Positions 44,888 through 56,808 of a DNA stretch of 64,000 nt are shown here, in pieces. Within the stretch, counting starts at the first letter, position 1; each line of letters starts with the position of its first letter. The stretch is from Symsagittifera roscoffensis. Taxonomy: Eukaryota; Xenacoelomorpha; Acoela; Convolutidae. Location of the stretch: positions 12,258,819 through 12,322,818 of the forward strand of contig NC_087064.1 of the NCBI RefSeq assembly GCF_963678635.1. Direction: 5' to 3'. A program made the position numbers and the translations under genes. The notes under the pieces were generated by a model, which searched no databases, had not been told where the DNA came from, and was given only the letters and a program-made list of their open reading frames with translations.

Positions 44888-47800
44888 AACATCAAAGCAA
44901 AACCTTTTGCCGGAAAAGCGCAAACTTAAATTTTTTCATTTTTTTACTGTTCCACTGTCAAAAAAGAGGAAACTACTGAAATGTTCAGCTGAATTCAACC
45001 TCAATTAGAATGAAACAAATTTTTCATGACTTTGTTCGAAGTTTCGAAGAAAAAATTGGATTGAAGAACAAAACTTTGTTCAAACGATTAAAACAGTATA
45101 AATCAAGCATCGGTGTTTCAGTGGTAGATTTATCTCCTGCCACGCGACAGACCCGGGTTCGATTCCCGGCCAGTGCAATGCAGGAAAGCAGAAAAATTTT
45201 TCCTAGAAAAGCGCAAAGTTAAATTTTATCCACTTCCTACTGTTCCACAGTCAGAAAAGAGGAGAATTAATAATTAGCTGAAAATACAACTCAAGTAAAA
45301 TAAGCCATTCAGTGTTTTGATTCAAAAAACTGGGAAAAAAAATTGAATTAAAGAGCAAATTTTTTGTTCAAACGGTGAACAGTTTAATTCAAACATCGGT
45401 GGGTTTGTGGAAGAATTGTCGCCTGCCTAGCAATATACCCGTTTTCGATTCCCGGCCGATGCAGCGCAGATTGTTTTCCTAGAAAAGCGCAAACTTAAAC
45501 TTTTGTAACTTTTTACTGTTCCACTAACAAAAAAGGGAAAAATTACCCAAATCATTAGCTGAACTCGAAACCTCAGTTAAATTGAAACAAAGTTTTCATG
45601 ATTTTGATTCTACGTTTTGATGAAAAACTTGGATGATGAGCAAAACTTTGTTGGATCGATTATAGCAGTTTGAATCAAGCAGCGGTGGTTCAGTGGTAGA
45701 ATTGTCGCCTGCCACGCGATAGAACCGGGTTCGATTCACGGACGATGCAAAGCAGCAAAGCAAAAAATTTTGCCGGAAAAGCGCAAACTTAAATTTTTTC
45801 AGTTTTTTACTGTTCCACTGTCAAAAAAGAGAAAACTACCAAAATATTCAGCTGAATTCAACTTCAATTAGAATGAAACAATTTTTTCATGATTTTTTTT
45901 CGAAGTTACGAACTAAAAAATAGATTGAAAAGCAAAACTTTGTTCAAACGATTAAATTAATGTAAATACAGCATCAGTTGAAGCATTTTCGGCTTCCACG
46001 GAAAAGACCATGGTTCGATTCCCACGCGATGCAAAGCAGAAAAGCAGAAAAATTTTTCTAGAAAAGCGCAATTTTACGTTTTTTCAATTTTTTATTGTGC
46101 CACTGTCAAAAAAGAGGAAACCTACTCAAATAATTAGCTGAATTCGAAACCTCAATTAAATTGAAACAAAGTTTTCATGATTTTGATTCTACGCTTTGAT
46201 GAAAAACTTGGATGATGAGCAAAACTTTGTTGGATCGATTATAGCAGTTTGAATCAAGCAGCGCTGGTTCAGTGGTAGAATTGTCGCCTGCCACGCAATA
46301 AAACCGGGTTCGATTCACGGCCGATGCAAAGCAGCAAAGGAAAAAATTTTGCCGGAAAAGCGCAAACTTAAATTTTTTCATTTTTTTACTGTTCCACTGT
46401 CAAAAAAAAGAGGAAACTACCAAAATATTCAGCTGAGTTCAAAACCTCAATTAGACTGAAACAAAGTTTTCATGATTTTGTTCAAAGTTTTGATGAAAAA
46501 AATGGATTGAAGAGCTGAAATTGGTTCAAACAATTAAATTAGTATTATTCAAGCATCGCTGGTTCAGTGATAGAATTGTCGCCTGCCACGCTATAGACCC
46601 GGGTTCGATTCCCGGCCGAAGCAAAGTAGGAGAGCCAAAAATTTTGCCGGAAAAGCTCAAACTTAAATTTTTTCAGTTTTTTACTGTTCCACTGTCAAAA
46701 AAGAGGAAACTACCAAAATATTCAGCTGAGTTCAAAACCTCACTTAGAGTGAAACAAAGTTTTCATAATTTTGTTCAAAGTTTTGATGAAAAAAATGGAT
46801 TGAAGAGCAAAAATTGGTTCAAACAATTAAATTAGTATTAATCAATCAGCGGTGGTTCAGTGGTAGAATTGTCGCCTGCCACGCGATAAAACCGGGTTCG
46901 ATTCACGGCCGATGCAAAGCCGCAAAGCAAAAAATTTTGCCGGAAAAGCGCAAACTTAAATTTTTTCATTTTTTTACTGTTCCACTGTCAAAAAAGAGGA
47001 AACTACAAAATATTCAGCTGAATTCAACTTCAATTAGAATGAAACAATTTTTTCATGATTTTTTTTCGAAGTTACGAACTAAAAAATAGATTGAAAAGCA
47101 AAACTTTGTTCAAACGATTAAATTAATGTAAATACAGCATCAGTTGAAGCATTTTCGGCTTCCACGCAAAAGACCATGGTTCGATTCCCGGGCGATGCAA
47201 AGCAGAAAAGCAGAAAAATTTTTCTAGAAAAGCGCAATTTTACGTTTTTTCAATTTTTTATTGTGCCACTGTCAAAAAAGAGGAAACCTACTCAAATAAT
47301 TAGCTGAATTCGAAACCTCAATTAAATTGAAACAAAGTTTTCATGATTTTGATTCTACGCTTTGATGAAAAACTTGGATGATGAGCAAAACTTTGTTGGA
47401 TCGATTATAGCAGTTTGAATCAAGCAGCGGTGGTTCAGTGGTAGAATTGTCGCCTGCCACGCGATAAAACCGGGTTCGATTCACGGCCGATGCAAAGCAG
47501 CAATGCAAAAAATTTTGCCGGAAAAGCGCAAACTTAAATTTTTTCATTTTTTTACTGTTCCACTGTCAAAAAAAAAAAGAGGAAGATACCAAAATATTCA
47601 GCTGAGTTCAAAACCTCAATTAGACTGAAACAAAGTTTTCATGATTTTGTTCAAAGTTTTGATGAAAAAAATGGATTGAAGAGCTGAAATTGGTTCAAAC
47701 AATTAAATTAGTATTAATCAAGCATCGCTGGTTCAGTGATAGAATTGTCGCCTGCCACGCTATAGACCCGGGTTCGATTCCCGGCCGAAGCAAAGTAGGA

Positions 47801-50800
47801 GAGCCAAAAATTTTGCCGGAAAAGCTCAAACTTAAATTTTTTCAGTTTTTTACTGTTCCACTGTCAAAAAAGAGGAAACTACCAAAATATTCAGCTGAGT
47901 TCAAAACCTCACTTAGAGTGAAACAAAGTTTTCATAATTTTGTTCAAAGTTTTGATGAAAAAAATGGATTGAAGAGCAAAATCTGGTTCAAACAATTAAA
48001 TTAGTATTAATCAAGCATCGCTGGTTCAGTGATAGAATTGTCGCCTGTCACGCGATAGACCCGGGTTCGATTCACGGCCGATGCTTAGCAGAAAAAATTT
48101 CCTAGGAAAGAGCAGTCTTAAACTTTTGTAAATTATTACTGTTCCACTCTCAAAAATGAGGAAAACTATTCAAATAATTAGCTGCAGTTCAAAACTCAAA
48201 TGAAATGAATCATTCATGAATTTGCTTCAAAAATTTGGTGAAAAATTGAAATGAAGAGCAAAGTTTTCGTTCAAACGATTGAAAAAGATGAAAAATCAAG
48301 CATCGGTGGTTCAGTTGTAGCATTGTCGCCTTCCACGCGATGGACCATGGTTCAATTCCCGGGCGATGCAAAGCAGAAAAGAGGAAAATGTTTCTAGAAA
48401 AGCAAAAATTTACGTTTTTCAATTTTTTACTGTGCCACTGTCAAAAAAGCGGAAAACTACTCTAATAATTAGCTGAATTCGACACCTCAATCAAAAAGAA
48501 ACAAAATTTTCATGATTTTGATTTAACGCTTTGATGAAAAACTTGGATGATAGAGCAAAACTTTGCTGGAACGATTATAGCAGTTGAATCAAGCATCGAT
48601 GGTTCAGTGATAGAATTGTCGCCTGCCACGCGATAGAACCGGGTTCAATTCACGGCCGATGCTTAGCAGAAAAAATTTCCTAGGAAAGAGCAGTCTTAAG
48701 CTTTTGTAAATTATTACTGTTCCACTCTCAAAAATGAGGAAAACTATTCAAATAATTAGCTGAAGTTCAAAACTCAAATGAAATGAATCATTCATGAATT
48801 TGCTTCAAAAATTTGGTGAAAAATTGAAATGAAGAGCAAAGTTTTTGTTCAAACGATTGAAAAAGATGAAAAATCAAGCATCGGTGGTTCAGTTGTAGCA
48901 TTGTCGCCTTCCACGCGATGGACCATGGTTCAATTCCCGGGCGATGCAAAGCAGAAAAGAGGAAAATGTTTCTAGAAAAGCAAAAATTTACGTTTTTCAA
49001 TTTTTTACTGTGCCACTGTCAAAAAAGAGGAAAACTACTCTAATAATTAGCTGAATTCGACACCTCAATCAAAAAGAAACAAAATTTTCATGATTTTGAT
49101 TTAACGCTTTTAAGGAAAACCTGGATGATAGAGCAAAACTTTGCTGGAACGATTATAGCAGTTGAATCAAGCATTGATGGTTCAGTGATAGAATTGTCGC
49201 CTGCCATGCGATATGCCCGGGTTCGATTTCCGGCAGATGCAAACATCAAAGCAAAACTTTTTGCCGGAAAAGCGCAAACTTAAATTTTTTCATTTTTTTA
49301 CTGTTCCACTGTCAAAAAAGAGGAAACAACTGAAATGTTCAGCTAAATTCAACCTCAATTAGAATGAAACAAATTTTTCATGACTTTGTTCGAAGTTTCG
49401 AAGAAAAAATTGGATTGAAGAACAAAACTTTGTTCAAACGATTAAAACAGTATAAATCAAGCATCTGTGTTTCAGTGGTAGAATTATCTCCTGCCACGCG
49501 ACAGACCCGGGTTCGATTCCCGGCCAGTGCAATGCAGGAAAGCAGAAAAATTTTTCCTAGAAAAGCGCAAAGTTAAATTTTATCAACTTCCTACTGTTCC
49601 ACAGTCAGAAAAGAGGAGAATTAATAATTAGCTGAAATTTACAACTCAAATAAAATAAGCCATTCAGTGTTTTGATTCAAAAAACTGGGAAAAAAATTGA
49701 ATTAAAGAGCAAATTTTTTGTTCAAACGGTGAACAGTTTAATTCAAACATCGGTGGGTTTGTGGAAGAATTGTCGCCTGCCTAGCAATATACCCGTTTTC
49801 GATTCCCGGCCGATGCAGCGCAGATTGTTTTCCTAGAAAAACGCAAACTTAAACTTTTGTAACCTTTTACTGTTCCACTAACAAAAAAGGGAAAAATTAC
49901 CCAAATCATTAGCTGAACTCGAAACCTCAGTTAAATTGAAACAAAGTTTTCATGATTTTGATTCTACGTTTTGATGAAAAACTTGGATGATGAGCAAAAC
50001 TTTGTTGGATCGATTATAGCAGTTTGAATCAAGCAGCGGTGGTTCAGTGGTAGAATTGTCGCCTGCCACGCGATAGAACCGGGTTCGATTCACGGACGAT
50101 GCAAAGCAGCAAAGCAAAAAATTTTGCCGGAAAAGCGCAAACTTAAATTTTTTCAGTTTTTTACTGTTCCACTGTCAAAAAAGAGGAAACTACCAAAATA
50201 TTCAGCTGAGTTCAAAACCTCAATTAGAGTGAAACAAAGTTTTAATAATTTTGTTCAAAGTTTTGATGAAAAAATTGGATTGAAGAGCAAAACTTTGTTC
50301 AAACGATTAAAACAGTATAAATCAAGCATCTGTGTTTCAGTGGTAGAATTATCTCCTGCCACGCGACAGACCCGGGTTCGATTCCCGGCCAGTGCAATGC
50401 AGGAAAGCAGAAAAATTTTTTCTAGAAAAGCGCAAAGTTAAATTTTATCAACTTCCTACTGTTCCACAGTCACAAAAGAGGAGAATTAATAATTAGCTGA
50501 AATTTACAACTCAAATAAAATAAGCCATTCAGTGTTTTGATTCAAAAAACTGGGAAAAAAATTGAATTAAAGAGCAAATTTTTTGTTCAAACGGTGAACA
50601 GTTTAATTCAAACATCGGTGGGTTTGTGGAAGAATTGTCGCCTGCCTAGCAATATACCCGTTTTCGATTCCCGGCCGATGCAGCGCAGATTGTTTTCCTA
50701 GAAAAGCGCAAACTTAAACTTTTGTAACTTTTTACTGTTCCACTAACAAAAAAGGGAAAAACTACTCAAATAATTAGCTGAATTCGAAAGTTCAATTAAA

Positions 50801-50898
50801 ATGAAACAAAGTTTTCATGACTTTGGTTCAACGCTTTGATGAAAAATTTGGATGATAGAGCAAAACTTTGCTGAAACGATTATAGTAATTAAAATCAA

Positions 50899-50967
50899 GC
50901 ATCGGTTCAGTGGTGGAAATTGTCGCCTGCCACGCGATGGACCCTGGTTCGATTCACGGACGATGCA
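50899..50967 (+). pseudogene. Q-like unit with rearranged D arm (69 nt)
   Basis: Reads GCATCGGTTCAGTGGTGGAAATTG: three bases of the D-arm start are lost and one is gained later, so the D arm is disrupted. The anticodon remains GCC. Confidence 0.7.
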
Positions 50968-51778
50968 AAGCAGCAAAGCAAAAAATTTTGCCGGAAAAGC
51001 GCAAACTTAAATTTTTTCATTTTTTTACTGTTCCACTGTCAAAAAAAAAGAGGAAACTACCAAAATATTCAGCTGAGTTCAAAACCTCAATTAGAGTGAA
51101 ACAAAGTTTTCATAATTTTGTTCAAAGTTTTGATGAAAAATTTGGATTGAAGAGCAAAACTTTGTTCAAACGATTAAAATAGTGTAAATCAAGCATCGGT
51201 GGTTCAGTGGTAGAATTTTCGCCTGCCACGCTATAGACCCGGGTTCGATTCCCGGCCGAAGCAAAGTAGGAGAGCCAAAAATTTTGCCGGAAAAGCTCAA
51301 ACTTAAATTTTTTCAGTTTTTTTCTGTTCCACTGTCAAAAAAGAGGAAACTACCAAAATATTCAGCTGAGTTCAAAACCTCAATTAGAGTGAAACAAAGT
51401 TTTCATAATTTTGTTCAAAGTTTTGATGAAAAAATTGGATTGAAGAGCAAAACTTTGTTCAAACGATTAAAATAGTGTAAATCAAGCATCGGTGGTTCAG
51501 TGGTAGAATTGTCGCCTGCCACGCGATAGACCCGGGTTCGATTCCCGCCCGAAGCAAAGTAGGAGAGACAAAAATTTTGCCGGAAAAGCTCAAACTTAAA
51601 TTTTTTCAGTTTTTTACTGTTCCACTGTCAAAAAAGAGGAAACTACCAAAATATTCAGCTGAGTTCAAAACCTCAATTAAACTGAAACAAAGTTTTCATG
51701 ATTTTGTTCAAAGTTTTGATGAAAAAAATGGATTGAAGAGCAAAAATTGGTTCAAACAATTAAATTAGTGGTAATCAA

Positions 51779-51849
51779 GCATCGCTGGTTCAGTGATAGA
51801 ATTGTCGCCTGTCACGCTATAGACCCGGGTTCGATTCCCGGCCGAAGCA
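51779..51849 (+). pseudogene. Class J unit with GUC (Asp) anticodon
   Basis: The loop is CTGTCAC, one C-to-T change from GCC, giving the aspartate anticodon GUC. The T arm is perfect; the acceptor has two mismatches and the anticodon stem GTCGC/GCTAT one. Copies at 53827 and 55290 are carried by the 2,048/1,463 repeat. 44238 and 48015 carry the same anticodon on a body ending CCGATGCT. Confidence 0.7.
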
Positions 51850-52071
51850 AAGTAGGAGAGCCAAAAATTTTGCCGGAAAAGCTCAAACTTCAATTTTTTC
51901 AGTTTTTTACTGTTCCACTGTCAAAAAAGAGGAAACTACCAAAATATTCAGCTGAGTTCAAAACCTCAATTAGAGTGAAACAAAGTTTTCATAATTTTGT
52001 TCAAAGTTTTGATGAAGAAATTGGATTGAAGAGCAAAACTTTGTTCAAACGATTAAAATAGTGTAAATCAA

Positions 52072-52142
52072 GCATCGGTGGTTCAGTGGTAGAATTGTCG
52101 CCTGCCACGCGATAGACCCGTGTTCGATTCACGGCCGATGCA
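52072..52142 (+). tRNA. tRNA-Gly (GCC) with compensated T stem (A'), copy 1
   Basis: Class A body except for the T stem, which is CCGTG/CACGG: the G-C at the fourth pair is replaced by T-A, so both strands changed and pairing is perfect. The B box core GTTCGATTC is kept. The nearby T-run has shrunk to TTT (AAAAAATTTCC); the first TTTT is at 52191-52194, about 48 nt past the gene. Confidence 0.83.
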
Positions 52143-52651
52143 TAGCAGAAAAAATTTCCTAGGAAAGAGCAGTCTTAAACTTTTGTAAATTATTACTGTT
52201 CCACTCTCAAAAATGAGGAAAACTATTCAAATAAATAGCTGAAGTTCAAAACTCTAATGAAATGAATCATTCATGAATTTGATTCAAAAATTTGGTGAAA
52301 AAATGAAATGAAGAGCAAAGTTTTTGTTCAAACGATTGAAAAAGATGAAAAATCAAGCATCGGTGGTTTAGTTGTAGCATTGTCGCCTTCCACGCGATGG
52401 ACAATGGTTCGATTCCCGGGCGATGCAAAGCAGAAAAGCAGAAAATGTTTTTAGAAAAGCGCAGTTTTACGTTTTTTCAATTTTTTACTGTGCCACTGTC
52501 AAAAAAGAGAAAAACTACTCAAATAACTCGCTGAATTCGAAACCTCAATTGAAATGAAACAAAACTTTTATGATTTTGATTCGAAGCTTTGATGAAAAAA
52601 ATGGAATGTAGAGCAAAACTTTGTTGGAACGATTAAAACAGTATAAATCAA

Positions 52652-52722
52652 GCATCGGTGTTTCAGTGGTAGAATTATCTCCTGCCACGCGACAGACCCG
52701 GGTTCGATTCCCGGCCGGTGCA
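52652..52722 (+). pseudogene. Class L unit: tRNA-Gly-like (GCC) (reference)
   Basis: The acceptor GCATCGG/CCGGTGC is fully paired with one U-G, and the T arm is perfect, but the anticodon stem ATCTC/GCGAC has two mismatches and the D stem begins TTTC. Members: 45107, 49461 and 50326 (with CCAGTGC), and 56163 (same as this one). Between J and A in quality. Confidence 0.65.
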
Positions 52723-52937
52723 AAGCAGCAAAGCAGAAAAATTTTTCCTAGAAAAGCGCAAAGTTAAATTTTTTCAACTTCCTACTGTTCCACAGTCAGA
52801 AAAGAGGAGAACTAATAATTAGCTGAAATTTACAACTCAAATAAAATAAGCCATTCAGTGTTTTGATTCAAAAAATTGGGGAAAAAATTGAATTAAAGAG
52901 CAAATTTTTTGTTCAAACGGTGAACAGTTTAATTCAA

Positions 52938-53008
52938 ACGTCGGTGGGTTAGTGGAAGAATTGTCGCCTACCTAGCAATATACCCGTTTTCGATTCCCGG
53001 CCGATGCA
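52938..53008 (+). pseudogene. Class M unit: tRNA-Gly-like, anticodon ACC or GCC (reference)
   Basis: Starts ACGTCGG, so the first acceptor pair is lost. The D arm is GGTT/GAAT, the loop CTACCTA gives ACC, and the T stem CCGTT/CCCGG loses two pairs. Copies: 54401 and 56449. 45393, 49747 and 50612 start ACATCGG with loop CTGCCTA (GCC). The class D-like trailer GCAGATTGTTTTCC holds a T4. Confidence 0.7.
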
Positions 53009-53226
53009 GCGCAGATTGTTTTCCTAGAAAAGCGCAAACTTAAATTTTTGTAATTTTTTATTGTTCCACTAACAAAAAAAGGGAAAAATTACCCAAATAA
53101 TTAGCTGAATTCAAAACTTCAGTTAAAATGAAACAAAATTTTCATGATTTTGATTCAAAGCTTTGATGAAAATAATTGGACGATAGAGCAAAACTTTGCT
53201 GGAAAAATTATAGCAGTTAAAATCAA

Positions 53227-53297
53227 GCATCGGTGGTTCAGTGGTAGAATTGTCGCCTGCCGCGCGATAGACCCGGGTTCGATTCCCGGCCGATGCA
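53227..53297 (+). tRNA. tRNA-Gly (GCC), loop A37 to G, copy 1
   Basis: All stems pair as in class A. The anticodon loop reads CTGCCGC, with G for A just 3' of the anticodon. The trailer (AAGCAGGAGAGCCAAAAACTTTG) lacks a T4; the first long T-run lies near 53,342. Confidence 0.8.
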
Positions 53298-54119
53298 AAG
53301 CAGGAGAGCCAAAAACTTTGCCGGAAAAGCGCAAATTCAAATTTTTTCATTTTTTTACTGTTCCACTGTCAAATAAGAGGAAACTACCAAAATATTCAGG
53401 TGAGTTCAAAACCTCAATTAGAGTGAAACAAAGTTTTCATGATTTTTTTCAAAGTTTTGATGAAAAAATTGGATTGAAGAGCCAAACTTTTTTCAAACGA
53501 TTAAACTACTGTAAATCAAGCATCGCTGGTTCAGTGGTAGAATTATCGCCTGCCAAGCGATAGACAAGGGTTCTATTCCCGGCCGATGCATAGCAGGAAA
53601 AAATTCCTAGGAAAGAACAGCTTTTTGCCGGAAAAGCGCAAATTCAAATTTTTTCATTTTTTTACTGTTCCACTGTCAAATAAGAGGAAACTACCAAAAT
53701 ATTCAGCTGAGTTCAAAACCTCAATTAAACTGAAACAAAGTTTTCATGATTTTGTTCAAAGTTTTGATGAAAAAAATGGATTGAAGAGCAAAAATTGGTT
53801 CAAACAATTAAATTAGTGGTAATCAAGCATCGCTGGTTCAGTGATAGAATTGTCGCCTGTCACGCTATAGACCCGGGTTCGATTCCCGGCCGAAGCAAAG
53901 TAGGAGAGCCAAAAATTTTGCCGGAAAAGCTCAAACTTCAATTTTTTCAGTTTTTTACTGTTCCACTGTCAAAAAAGAGGAAACTACCAAAATATTCAGC
54001 TGAGTTCAAAACCTCAATTAGAGTGAAACAAAGTTTTCATAATTTTGTTCAAAGTTTTGATGAAGAAATTGGATTGAAGAGCAAAACTTTGTTCAAACGA
54101 TTAAAATAGTGTAAATCAA

Positions 54120-54190
54120 GCATCGGTGGTTCAGTGGTAGAATTGTCGCCTGCCACGCGATAGACCCGTGTTCGATTCACGGCCGATGCA
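54120..54190 (+). tRNA. tRNA-Gly (GCC) with compensated T stem (A'), copy 2
   Basis: Identical to 52072, including the CCGTG/CACGG T stem. It lies in the copy that lacks the B and L units. Confidence 0.83.
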
Positions 54191-54689
54191 TAGCAGAAAA
54201 AATTTCCTAGGAAAGAGCAGTCTTAAACTTTTGTAAATTATTACTGTTCCACTCTCAAAAATGAGGAAAACTATTCAAATAAATAGCTGAAGTTCAAAAC
54301 TCTAATGAAATGAATCATTCATGAATTTGATTCAAAAATTTGGTGAAAAAATGAATTAAAGAGCAAATTTTTTGTTCAAACGGTGAACAGTTTAATTCAA
54401 ACGTCGGTGGGTTAGTGGAAGAATTGTCGCCTACCTAGCAATATACCCGTTTTCGATTCCCGGCCGATGCAGCGCAGATTGTTTTCCTAGAAAAGCGCAA
54501 ACTTAAATTTTTGTAATTTTTTATTGTTCCACTAACAAAAAAAGGGAAAAATTACCCAAATAATTAGCTGAATTCAAAACTTCAGTTAAAATGAAACAAA
54601 ATTTTCATGATTTTGATTCAAAGCTTTGATGAAAATAATTGGACGATAGAGCAAAACTTTGCTGGAAAAATTATAGCAGTTAAAATCAA

Positions 54690-54760
54690 GCATCGGTGGT
54701 TCAGTGGTAGAATTGTCGCCTGCCGCGCGATAGACCCGGGTTCGATTCCCGGCCGATGCA
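54690..54760 (+). tRNA. tRNA-Gly (GCC), loop A37 to G, copy 2
   Basis: Identical body and flank to 53227, displaced by 1,463 bases. Confidence 0.8.
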
Positions 54761-55582
54761 AAGCAGGAGAGCCAAAAACTTTGCCGGAAAAGCGCAAATT
54801 CAAATTTTTTCATTTTTTTACTGTTCCACTGTCAAATAAGAGGAAACTACCAAAATATTCAGGTGAGTTCAAAACCTCAATTAGAGTGAAACAAAGTTTT
54901 CATGATTTTTTTCAAAGTTTTGATGAAAAAATTGGATTGAAGAGCCAAACTTTTTTCAAACGATTAAACTACTGTAAATCAAGCATCGCTGGTTCAGTGG
55001 TAGAATTATCGCCTGCCAAGCGATAGACAAGGGTTCTATTCCCGGCCGATGCATAGCAGGAAAAAATTCCTAGGAAAGAACAGCTTTTTGCCGGAAAAGC
55101 GCAAATTCAAATTTTTTCATTTTTTTACTGTTCCACTGTCAAATAAGAGGAAACTACCAAAATATTCAGCTGAGTTCAAAACCTCAATTAAACTGAAACA
55201 AAGTTTTCATGATTTTGTTCAAAGTTTTGATGAAAAAAATGGATTGAAGAGCAAAAATTGGTTCAAACAATTAAATTAGTGGTAATCAAGCATCGCTGGT
55301 TCAGTGATAGAATTGTCGCCTGTCACGCTATAGACCCGGGTTCGATTCCCGGCCGAAGCAAAGTAGGAGAGCCAAAAATTTTGCCGGAAAAGCTCAAACT
55401 TCAATTTTTTCAGTTTTTTACTGTTCCACTGTCAAAAAAGAGGAAACTACCAAAATATTCAGCTGAGTTCAAAACCTCAATTAGAGTGAAACAAAGTTTT
55501 CATAATTTTGTTCAAAGTTTTGATGAAGAAATTGGATTGAAGAGCAAAACTTTGTTCAAACGATTAAAATAGTGTAAATCAA

Positions 55583-55653
55583 GCATCGGTGGTTCAGTGG
55601 TAGAATTGTCGCCTGCCACGCGATAGACCCGTGTTCGATTCACGGCCGATGCA
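55583..55653 (+). tRNA. tRNA-Gly (GCC) with compensated T stem (A'), copy 3
   Basis: Identical to 52072 and 54120; followed in this copy by the B and L units at 55868 and 56163. Confidence 0.83.
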
Positions 55654-56737
55654 TAGCAGAAAAAATTTCCTAGGAAAGAGCAGTCTTAAACTTTTGTAAA
55701 TTATTACTGTTCCACTCTCAAAAATGAGGAAAACTATTCAAATAAATAGCTGAAGTTCAAAACTCTAATGAAATGAATCATTCATGAATTTGATTCAAAA
55801 ATTTGGTGAAAAAATGAAATGAAGAGCAAAGTTTTTGTTCAAACGATTGAAAAAGATGAAAAATCAAGCATCGGTGGTTTAGTTGTAGCATTGTCGCCTT
55901 CCACGCGATGGACAATGGTTCGATTCCCGGGCGATGCAAAGCAGAAAAGCAGAAAATGTTTTTAGAAAAGCGCAGTTTTACGTTTTTTCAATTTTTTACT
56001 GTGCCACTGTCAAAAAAGAGAAAAACTACTCAAATAACTCGCTGAATTCGAAACCTCAATTGAAATGAAACAAAACTTTTATGATTTTGATTCGAAGCTT
56101 TGATGAAAAAAATGGAATGTAGAGCAAAACTTTGTTGGAACGATTAAAACAGTATAAATCAAGCATCGGTGTTTCAGTGGTAGAATTATCTCCTGCCACG
56201 CGACAGACCCGGGTTCGATTCCCGGCCGGTGCAAAGCAGCAAAGCAGAAAAATTTTTCCTAGAAAAGCGCAAAGTTAAATTTTTTCAACTTCCTACTGTT
56301 CCACAGTCAGAAAAGAGGAGAACTAATAATTAGCTGAAATTTACAACTCAAATAAAATAAGCCATTCAGTGTTTTGATTCAAAAAATTGGGGAAAAAATT
56401 GAATTAAAGAGCAAATTTTTTGTTCAAACGGTGAACAGTTTAATTCAAACGTCGGTGGGTTAGTGGAAGAATTGTCGCCTACCTAGCAATATACCCGTTT
56501 TCGATTCCCGGCCGATGCAGCGCAGATTGTTTTCCTAGAAAAGCGCAAACTTAAATTTTTGTAATTTTTTATTGTTCCACTAACAAAAAAAGGGAAAAAT
56601 TACCCAAATAATTAGCTGAATTCAAAACTTCAGTTAAAATGAAACAAAATTTTCATGATTTTGATTCAAAGCTTTGATGAAAATAATTGGACGATAGAGC
56701 AAAACTTTGCTGGAAAAATTATAGCAGTTAAAATCAA

Positions 56738-56808
56738 GCATCGGTGGTTCAGTGGTAGAATTGTCGCCTGCCGCGCGATAGACCCGGGTTCGATTCCCGG
56801 CCGATGCA
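56738..56808 (+). tRNA. tRNA-Gly (GCC), loop A37 to G, copy 3
   Basis: Identical body and flank to 53227, displaced by 3,511 bases. It is the last well-folded unit in the window. Confidence 0.8.

Larger units (their letters stand above)
43300..51200 (+). repeat. Nine-unit higher-order repeat (about 2.6 kb) with internal rearrangement
   Basis: The full cycle is I' (43362), Q (43649), J (43945), GUC unit (44238), B (44523), K (44817), L (45107), M (45393), Q (45679), and the next I' is 2,609 bases on at 45971. That cycle is cut short after J (46553) and Q (46846), and I' returns at 47137. The third cycle runs Q 47424, J 47722, GUC 48015, B 48300, K 48593, B 48878, K 49171, L 49461, M 49747, Q 50033, L 50326, M 50612, then a Q relative at 50899, so B-K and L-M pairs are duplicated. 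Confidence 0.88.

Noticed and set aside
53144-53563. 139-codon open frame repeated at 54607 and 56655
   Set aside because: Its three copies are exact because the DNA block was duplicated. The frame translates two tRNA bodies (the RWFSGRIVACRAID segment is the tRNA itself).
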